Of a stretch of 64,000 nucleotides of DNA, positions 57,443 through 64,000 are shown piece by piece. Both the position numbers and the translations under genes were made by a program. A model generated the notes under the pieces. That model made no database searches. It was not told the DNA's origin and worked only from the letters and a program-made list of their open reading frames with translations. The stretch lies in the NCBI RefSeq assembly GCF_016811105.1, contig NZ_JAFBGM010000001.1, positions 806,001 to 870,000 on the forward strand, in the 5' to 3' direction. This stretch comes from Aurantibacter crassamenti (GTDB lineage Bacteria; Bacteroidota; Bacteroidia; Flavobacteriales; Flavobacteriaceae). Positions within the stretch are counted from its first letter, which is position 1. Each line of letters starts with the position of its first letter.

Positions 57443-59023
57443 TTAATCTACATCCCACCAAACTTTGCCTACATGTGTATTTGGTGATGTGCCTCCAGAT
57501 TGAAGATTCTCGTTGTTTGTAGCCACCTCTTTTGAAGGATAAACCAATCTTGTTGGTATTTGACCTCCAGTAATACTACCTGGATAATCAACAGGTATTA
57601 GATTTGGATAACCGGATTGTCTCCAATAATTCCAAGCATCCCACCAATTTAACAATTCACTAATCCATACTTGCTCACCAATCATTTCTAAACCAGCTGT
57701 ACCACTAGTATAAGGGTATTGAGCAAGGTAAGTATCCACGGCTGCGTCAGAAATTACAAAACTAGCATCATATGGTTCAAACATTTGCATTGCAGCTTTT
57801 ACACCTGCGTTATAATGTTCTGCAGCAGTACCAGCAACACTTCCAATGTTTCTTTCTTTTGCATCGGCTTGTAAAAACTCAACTTCGGAATAGTTCATCA
57901 ATTTATATGGACTATCGGTTTTAAAGAACAAGCTATTTAACCTAGAGTATATGGCATTTGGGTCAGACCCTACGATACCAGTATAAACATCAAGTGTGCC
58001 AGAGTCTAATCCATTAGGCATTCCTTCTTGTGCTAAAGGATCAGTGTTCCCATTTGCACCATCAGTATATATCATTAAGCGAGGGTCATCGTCGGCAACA
58101 CTAGCAGCATCAGCACCCATTAATACATCGATTAAAGTTTTACTCATTACTCTAGATTGTCCGCCATCACCCCCTATAAAAGCTCTTGATAATCCGTTTT
58201 GATTTACCCATTGGCTTGGACCATCAGAATGCGGTATCCATGGAATATCATCGTTACTCGAAAATACACCTACACCAGAAAGTGCAAGGTTTACTTTTTC
58301 TGCAGCTAAACCTGGGTTTACTTTTGAAATGCGCATTGCCATTCTTAAAGTAATTGAATTAGCCCACTTTTTCCATTTCGTAATATCACCTTGATAAATC
58401 ATATCAGCTGCTGCAAATCCATCATCTACGTTAGCAGTACTTATTGCTGCACCAGCTTCTAATAATTCTTGGAAAAGAGCAGTATAAATAGATTCTTGCG
58501 TATCATAAGTTGGAAAGAATATACCTTCGATGCCTTGTCCGCCTTCAGAGTATGGAATGTTACCATAAAAATCAGTCAATCTTAAATAAACAAAAGCTCT
58601 TACAATTCTTGCGGCCTGTCTAGTGTTAAGGCGTCTGCCCTCTTCAAAACCACCCGGACCGGTTTGTTTTATAACTTCAGTTAAATTCTTTAACTGATCG
58701 CTATAACCGTAATCCCAAGGGGCGTCATCTGCTTCAACATTTACAAAATACTTATCACCTGCTTGGTTTAAACTATTGCCTAATGTTGCTAAATGTTGCA
58801 TCCAATACCCTGCATAGCCAACATTCGTTCTCCAATTTAAATATCGATTACCCGATGCATTTCCATCAGCTAAACTTAATTCAGCATTTGAGAAAAGGAA
58901 ATTCATATTTATCTCATTAACCGCTTGAGGATTAATGTTAAGGTCATGTAATTCTTCGGTGTCGCAAGCAGTGAATGTCAAAATCGCGCCAACAAGAAGC
59001 CATATTATTTTTTTATATTTCAT
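57443..59023 (-). CDS. SusD/RagB family nutrient-binding outer membrane lipoprotein
   Basis: 526-aa lipoprotein from ATG 59023, whose signal peptide ends LTFTACDTE; an ATG at 59041 would add six residues. Family features are NINPQAVNEINMNFLF near the N-terminus, the ARIVRAFVYLRLTDFYGNIPYSE segment, and the C-terminal QVWISELLNWWDAWNYWRQSG. It is the surface lid partner of the SusC-type channel encoded just upstream in the operon. The SusD-like_2 type (nutrient-binding) fits the sequence. Substrate not deducible; no glycosidase is in the operon. Confidence 0.92.
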   Translation of the reverse strand: MKYKKIIWLLVGAILTFTACDTEELHDLNINPQAVNEINMNFLFSNAELSLADGNASGNRYLNWRTNVGYAGYWMQHLATLGNSLNQAGDKYFVNVEADDAPWDYGYSDQLKNLTEVIKQTGPGGFEEGRRLNTRQAARIVRAFVYLRLTDFYGNIPYSEGGQGIEGIFFPTYDTQESIYTALFQELLEAGAAISTANVDDGFAAADMIYQGDITKWKKWANSITLRMAMRISKVNPGLAAEKVNLALSGVGVFSSNDDIPWIPHSDGPSQWVNQNGLSRAFIGGDGGQSRVMSKTLIDVLMGADAASVADDDPRLMIYTDGANGNTDPLAQEGMPNGLDSGTLDVYTGIVGSDPNAIYSRLNSLFFKTDSPYKLMNYSEVEFLQADAKERNIGSVAGTAAEHYNAGVKAAMQMFEPYDASFVISDAAVDTYLAQYPYTSGTAGLEMIGEQVWISELLNWWDAWNYWRQSGYPNLIPVDYPGSITGGQIPTRLVYPSKEVATNNENLQSGGTSPNTHVGKVWWDVD

Positions 59024-59043
59024 CTTTATTTTTTTTAACATTT

Positions 59044-62000
59044 TTAAAATCCTATCTTAAAGTTAAACCCGTAACTACGTGAAGAGGGCATTGCAAAATA
59101 TTCCAATCCTTGCGCTCCGGCATTCGAAGAATATGCTGATTCTGGGTCAACATTTTCAATATTCTTATCGATAACCCAAAGGTTTCTACCCACTAGTGAA
59201 ACACTTAAATTTTGAATAAATGTTTTTTCCAAAAACTTTCGAGGAAAAGAATACCCTAAGGTCAATTGTCTTAACTTAACAAAAGATGCGTCATAAATAA
59301 ACATTTCGGTAATAGCGGTACTTTCGCCTCCGACTCTGTTCCAATATATTTGAGCTTCTTCTGGCGTTAAATCTCTATCAACAGGAACATAATTTGGAGC
59401 ATCATCAGTACCAGAATTTGTAACACCGGTAATATGAAGAGGCGCCTCACCAGCACGGCCAATTAATGATTGTTGGTGATACCCTTGTTGTGTTAAACGG
59501 TTGTTTGTTCCAGAGAAAATCTCGCCTCCAGATCTAAAGTCAATTAAGAAATCAAGATTGAAACCTTTATAATTAAAAGTGTTATTTACACCACCTGTAA
59601 AATCAGGAACTCCATTACCTATTGGCACGTAATCTGCACTAGCCAGTGGTGTTCCATCGTCATTAAAAATTAGAGTTCCATCAGGCGTAGTTTGCTGTAC
59701 TCTACCAGTAATAACACCGAAAGGTTGGCCAACAATATGCTTAATTCGAACATTTCTTGTTCGAGGTTCTTCTGCAACCAATTCTTCACTACCTTCTATT
59801 AAAGAGATAACTTTATTATTGTTTTTAGCAAAGTTTAAAGATACATCCCAAGTAAAATCACCTTTTATAGGCGTGGCTGTCAATAAGAATTCAATACCAT
59901 CATTTTGCATTTCACCAACATTTACACTTGACGAACCAAAACCAGAAGCGTTTGAAATGGTTGCGTTAAGAATATCATCTGTTGTTGTTTGCTTATAATA
60001 GGTGAAATCGAAACCTAAACGATTGTTAAAAAACCGTAAATCTATACCAGCTTCAATTTCAGTTGATAATGCCGGTTGTAATACAGGGTTCGGAATGTTC
60101 CCAGCTGTACCGCCCGCAGAAGAAAAAGCAGCTCGCGTATATCCTAAGTGGTCATCGCCACCCAGCGAATATGTTAAATTAGTATCGTACGGATTAAGAT
60201 TAACAATACCTGATTGCGCCCAAGAAGCTCTAAACTTACCAAAGCTTAACCAAGATGGTTTCGTCCCAAAGGTGTCAGAAAATATCCAGCTACCACCTAA
60301 TGATGGATAAAATATACTGTTGAATTCTGGATTCAATACTGAAAACCAATCATTACGTGCCGTTGCTGTTAAGTATAATATACTATTGTAACTAAATTCC
60401 GCAGAACCATACATAGAATTTATACCACTTTCACTAAAGCCATATCCAAAGCTTTTTTGAGCCGAATTATTTATGGCATCAAAAAACTGAACGTTAAAGC
60501 CAGTACCATTTGCATCAATACGCTCATATTTGCGTTTCATTTGATTCGCACCAACAAAGGCATTCAGATTAAACTTTCCAAAATCTTTGTCAACACCCAA
60601 CATCCAATCAATATTGACTTCGCGAACATTAGTAGAACCCTCACTTCTACTACCTCCAAGATTGTACCCAATACCTTCTGGTGTCAAAGTTGTATTTCTT
60701 CTTGTATAAAAGTCCATGCCTATTCTTCCTGAAGCATATAACCAATCTGTTAGTTCGTATCGTAAGGATCCTGAAGTAATTACACGATCTCTAATATCAC
60801 TTCTTTCAGAAACATGCGTTGCAAAATATGGGTTTTGCCCCCAGTTATTTGCAGCGGGTAACAACTCTTGCCCAGGAAACTTAGGATCACCTCCTTGCCC
60901 ATAAACGGCTAATAGTGCGTCACTTGTTCCGTCAGGAATCGACCCTAATTTATCAGGATTTCCTCGATAATAATTAACATCAACATTTGCAGGAATTCTC
61001 CAAATTGCTTGTATCGCATTATTTGGTGAATCTGAAATCGAAGGTCTGTTTTTAGCATCCTCATGAGAATAAAGCACTTTAGCACTTAGAGTTAGCTTTT
61101 CTCCAAACTTAGCGTTTGTACTCATACTAAGATTTGTTTTATCAAAACCAGAATTCGGTATAACACTAGTACTTCTTAAGTCAGACACTGAAAAACGAAA
61201 TGATTGATTTTCACCTCCACCACTCATTGAAACGCTATTGGTAAAAGAATGCCCAGTTTCAAAGAACTTTCTAAAATTATTACCAGTGTACGAATAAGGC
61301 CTTTCGACACCGTCAAATTGTATAACTTGACTTCCATCAAGTGCAGGACCCCATCCAACATTTCCCCATTGAAACGCCTGTTGAGCAGTACCAGGTTTTG
61401 TTGATACTCCTGTTACGTATGCCCCAGATCCATATTTTGTCTGTTTTTCACTTTGATCATATAATGCATCAAAAACAACATTTGCAGAATAAGTAACTCC
61501 AATTCCTTTACGTTTAGTACCTCTTTTGGTGGTGATATTTACTACTCCATTACCACCTCTAGATCCATAAAGTGCAGAAGCATTTGCTCCTTTAAGAATA
61601 CTCATTGACTCAATATCGTCAGGGTTAATACTTGTAAGTCCATCACCTTCATCTGCACCACCCCACATACCGGCCTGGCCAAATCCTGAATTATCCATTG
61701 GCACCCCATCAACAACATATAGTGGTTGTCCTTGGCCGCCAATAGATTTGTTTCCACGAATTACAATTCGAGTTGATCCTGCAACCCCTGTAGAGGGTTT
61801 TGTTACGCTAACCCCAGCAACACGACCAACAAGTGCGTTACCCAAGTTGTTTTCACGGGCTTCAGTAAGCTTATCACCGCCAACTTCTGTAACAGAGTAT
61901 TGCAGCGCTTTCTTTTCTCTCTTTATACCAAGAGCAGTTACCACCACCTCATCTAATTGACTTACGTCTTCTTGCATTGTTAAGTTAATGGTGCTTTTAG

Positions 62001-62250
62001 CACCAACAGCAACGCTTTGTTCTAAATAGCCAATATAACTAAATGCCAAAACAGCATTTTCAGGGGCGTTGATACTGTAATTACCGTCAAAGTCAGAAAC
62101 GACCCCAACGGTCGAGCCTTCAATAATCACATTTACTCCGGGCAACGGTAAACCATCCGAGTCAGTGATTTGTCCAGATACTGCATTCTGAGACCAAGCA
62201 AAGCTGGCACAGAACACCGCACATAATACTGTTAGTATTCGTGTTTTCAT
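59044..62250 (-). CDS. SusC/RagA family TonB-linked outer membrane protein
   Basis: 1068-aa beta-barrel importer. Signal peptide (about 1-20); carboxypeptidase-regulatory-like domain (about 22-95: VSGQITDSDGLPLPGVNVII); the DEVVVTALG segment; plug domain (about 115-235) with VRGNKSIGGQGQPLYVVDGVP; and a 22-strand barrel ending YGFNFKIGF with a terminal Phe. Such channels import glycans or peptides with TonB energy. It precedes susD by 20 bp (to the chosen start) and is divergent from a large FG-GAP protein. Confidence 0.95.
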   Translation of the reverse strand: MKTRILTVLCAVFCASFAWSQNAVSGQITDSDGLPLPGVNVIIEGSTVGVVSDFDGNYSINAPENAVLAFSYIGYLEQSVAVGAKSTINLTMQEDVSQLDEVVVTALGIKREKKALQYSVTEVGGDKLTEARENNLGNALVGRVAGVSVTKPSTGVAGSTRIVIRGNKSIGGQGQPLYVVDGVPMDNSGFGQAGMWGGADEGDGLTSINPDDIESMSILKGANASALYGSRGGNGVVNITTKRGTKRKGIGVTYSANVVFDALYDQSEKQTKYGSGAYVTGVSTKPGTAQQAFQWGNVGWGPALDGSQVIQFDGVERPYSYTGNNFRKFFETGHSFTNSVSMSGGGENQSFRFSVSDLRSTSVIPNSGFDKTNLSMSTNAKFGEKLTLSAKVLYSHEDAKNRPSISDSPNNAIQAIWRIPANVDVNYYRGNPDKLGSIPDGTSDALLAVYGQGGDPKFPGQELLPAANNWGQNPYFATHVSERSDIRDRVITSGSLRYELTDWLYASGRIGMDFYTRRNTTLTPEGIGYNLGGSRSEGSTNVREVNIDWMLGVDKDFGKFNLNAFVGANQMKRKYERIDANGTGFNVQFFDAINNSAQKSFGYGFSESGINSMYGSAEFSYNSILYLTATARNDWFSVLNPEFNSIFYPSLGGSWIFSDTFGTKPSWLSFGKFRASWAQSGIVNLNPYDTNLTYSLGGDDHLGYTRAAFSSAGGTAGNIPNPVLQPALSTEIEAGIDLRFFNNRLGFDFTYYKQTTTDDILNATISNASGFGSSSVNVGEMQNDGIEFLLTATPIKGDFTWDVSLNFAKNNNKVISLIEGSEELVAEEPRTRNVRIKHIVGQPFGVITGRVQQTTPDGTLIFNDDGTPLASADYVPIGNGVPDFTGGVNNTFNYKGFNLDFLIDFRSGGEIFSGTNNRLTQQGYHQQSLIGRAGEAPLHITGVTNSGTDDAPNYVPVDRDLTPEEAQIYWNRVGGESTAITEMFIYDASFVKLRQLTLGYSFPRKFLEKTFIQNLSVSLVGRNLWVIDKNIENVDPESAYSSNAGAQGLEYFAMPSSRSYGFNFKIGF

Positions 62251-62540
62251 ATTTAATTAGGTTAGTTAATAATTGAGTTAATTCTATTGTTTTTGAGTTT
62301 TCAAAACCTTCATTTTATGCGATTTTGAGATTTGAAGTTAAATATTTTATAAATATGAGCAAATAATTCTTAATAAAACTATAAAATTTTAAAGACTTCC
62401 TAATTTTGTGTTAATAGCCAAAATGGCAGTAACCCGTTGTTACTACAACGTTTTCGTGAAAATATTTTTAGAATATTAAAATTTGTTTCTTGTAATGAAA
62501 AAATCGAAAGTTTGTACATTTAGTGCAATAATCACTATAA
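62251..62540. other. Divergent promoter region between SusC and FG-GAP genes
   Basis: 290 bases, strongly AT-rich. A TACATTTA box (62515-62522) lies before the rightward gene, but no -33 box fits. I found no clear TAnnTTTG box for the leftward gene, no terminator and no ORF. Confidence 0.4.
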
Positions 62541-64000
62541 ATGAAAACCTTTATCAAAATTTTTCAATGTCTGTTTATGACACTTTTTTGTTGTCATTTT
62601 GAAGCTTATTCACAACGTTCAAGCACTCTTTTTACCCTTCTTGAAAGTGAACAGACCAAAATTGATTTTGAAAACACCATTGTTGATTCTAAGGAACATA
62701 ATATTCTTATCTATTCTAATTTTTATGGTGGTGCCGGTGTGGGCGTTGCCGATGTAAATAATGATGGTTTATTGGATATTTTTTTTACAGGAAATCAGGT
62801 AGCCGATCGACTATACCTAAATGAAGGGGGGCTAAAATTTAGGGACATAACCAAAGACGCAGGAATTACAAACAATAATGGTTGGTCATCTGGTGTGGCT
62901 TTGGCAGATATCAATAATGATGGACTAATAGATATTTACGTTTGTAGAGAGTTATACGATAACAGACCAGATCTTCGAAAAAACAAGTTATATATAAATA
63001 TAGGTGTTAATAAAAATGGTGTTCCAGTATTTCAAGAAAGTGCTGAAAAATATGGTTTAGACGATAATCAACGCACTAGACATGCTTCATTTCTCGACTA
63101 TGATAAAGATGGCGACTTAGATTTGTTTGTTCTTAATCAACCCCCCAACCCAGGCAATTTTTCTGAATTATATGGTACAAAACCTGGTCCAGAATATTCT
63201 CCAAAACTATATCAGAACAACGGTAACAATTTTGTTGATGTTACTGTAAAAGCTGGTTTGCTAAAAGGAGGCTACCCCAATAGTTTGTCGGTTAGTGATT
63301 TGAATAATGATGGGTGGCCTGATATATATGTAGCCAATGATTTTGAAGCTCCTGATTTTTTATATCTGAATAATGGTGATGGCACATTTAGTGATATTAT
63401 GAAAAACTCAATGCGACACATTTCATATTTTAGTATGGGCGTTGACGCATCTGATATTAATAACGATGGGTGGCAAGACATTATGGTTTTAGATATGGTG
63501 GCTGAAGATAATTTTAGACTTAAAGCTAATATGAGCGGAATGGATCCTAAAGCTTTTTGGAATGTTGTAGAAAATGGAGGTCACTTCCAATATATGTATA
63601 ACACTTTGCAGTTAAATCAAAGCAAATTAAACGAAGTGCCCTTCTTTAGTGACATTGCGCAATTAAGTGGAGTTTCTAGTACAGATTGGAGTTGGTCAAA
63701 TTTAATTGCTGATTTTGACAATGATGGTTTTAAAGATATTCATGTCACCAATGGTCTGCTTAGAGATATTAGAAACACCGATGCCGACTCAAAATTTTCA
63801 AAACATATTCAAGATGTTTCTTATAAGTGGGTAGAAGAACACCCCAATGCGGGCGAAGTAAGCATCTGGGATATTCTTGATCTAGAAGATGCCCTTAAAA
63901 TAGTGCCTTCTCAAAAACTTTCAAATTATGCCTTTAAAAACAACGGCAATCTTAAGTTTAGTAAAATCACAGAAGAATGGGGTTTGAACCAAAAAACTTT
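62541..64000 (+). CDS. FG-GAP/VCBS repeat secreted protein, 3' end cut by window edge
   Basis: I translated the frame from ATG 62541; it is open to the right edge, giving about 486 residues of an unfinished protein. A signal-like start (MKTFIKIFQCLFM) ends near EAYSQ. Calcium-loop repeats follow: VADVNNDGLLDIFF, ADINNDGLIDIYV, DYDKDGDLDLFV, DLNNDGWPDIYVAN, DINNDGWQDIMV and DFDNDGFKDIHV. This matches the CRTAC/ASPIC-UnbV type FG-GAP proteins, usually about 1,100 aa, commonly found next to SusC/SusD genes. Function unknown; the C-terminus is outside the window. Confidence 0.85.
   Translation, partial: MKTFIKIFQCLFMTLFCCHFEAYSQRSSTLFTLLESEQTKIDFENTIVDSKEHNILIYSNFYGGAGVGVADVNNDGLLDIFFTGNQVADRLYLNEGGLKFRDITKDAGITNNNGWSSGVALADINNDGLIDIYVCRELYDNRPDLRKNKLYINIGVNKNGVPVFQESAEKYGLDDNQRTRHASFLDYDKDGDLDLFVLNQPPNPGNFSELYGTKPGPEYSPKLYQNNGNNFVDVTVKAGLLKGGYPNSLSVSDLNNDGWPDIYVANDFEAPDFLYLNNGDGTFSDIMKNSMRHISYFSMGVDASDINNDGWQDIMVLDMVAEDNFRLKANMSGMDPKAFWNVVENGGHFQYMYNTLQLNQSKLNEVPFFSDIAQLSGVSSTDWSWSNLIADFDNDGFKDIHVTNGLLRDIRNTDADSKFSKHIQDVSYKWVEEHPNAGEVSIWDILDLEDALKIVPSQKLSNYAFKNNGNLKFSKITEEWGLNQKT

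Noticed and set aside
62251-62540. A promoter for susC
   Set aside because: No TAnnTTTG box with a usable -33 element was found on the minus strand.
1-64000. CRISPR arrays, insertion sequences, rRNA genes
   Set aside because: No regular spaced repeats, transposase motifs or rRNA sequence seen on reading.

Overview
The window looks like a chromosome segment of a flavobacterium (Bacteroidota, probably a marine Flavobacteriaceae member). The signs are a SusC/SusD pair, FG-GAP lipoproteins, sulfatase and polygalacturonase genes, AT-rich DNA, start codons without Shine-Dalgarno sequences, and promoter boxes of the TAnnTTTG type. No transposase, CRISPR array or rRNA gene was seen.

Positions 1-21.7 kb are one defence island, entirely on the minus strand. 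Reading with transcription, it holds a WYL-domain regulator; a druH-like/druE-like pair (Druantia type III architecture: about 1,000 aa unknown protein plus about 2,000 aa DEAH helicase with a DUF1998/MZB-type end); an unrecognised 155-aa protein overlapping a PD-(D/E)XK nuclease; a 58-aa HTH regulator; then the type 1 BREX genes brxA, brxB, brxC and two tandem pglX methyltransferase genes. The second pglX runs off the left edge, and pglZ and brxL, if present, lie beyond it. The second pglX is preceded by a short leftover of a brxC 3' end, which indicates tandem duplication of a brxC-tail/pglX block. The BREX operon has a good Bacteroidota promoter and a perfect 18-bp palindrome just before its HTH gene. 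The island ends beside a CAU-anticodon tRNA gene, with a broken small ORF in between.

Positions 22-41.9 kb are mostly housekeeping: methylmalonyl-CoA epimerase, rbfA, a LolC/E-like permease, dusB, lepA, a secreted DUF5060/DUF4038 glycosidase, a CPA antiporter with a TrkA-N domain, a UspA protein overlapping a SulP transporter, a metallo-beta-lactamase-fold hydrolase, an SMP-30 lipoprotein, a subtilase, an M1 peptidase, rnpA and a C-terminal processing protease.

Positions 42-64 kb are accessory and mostly carbohydrate or envelope functions: an S41-like protein, a lactonase plus SDR dehydrogenase pair, a DUF1080 protein, GH28, a PQQ dehydrogenase with cytochrome c, a sulfatase, a Gfo/Idh/MocA oxidoreductase, an NlpC/P60 lipoprotein, an apparently orphan cytosine-C5 methyltransferase overlapping an FG-GAP lipoprotein, and a SusC/SusD pair divergent from an FG-GAP protein cut by the right edge. 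The glycosidase, GH28, sulfatase, lactonase and dehydrogenase genes together suggest use of pectin-like or sulfated plant/algal polysaccharide (inference).
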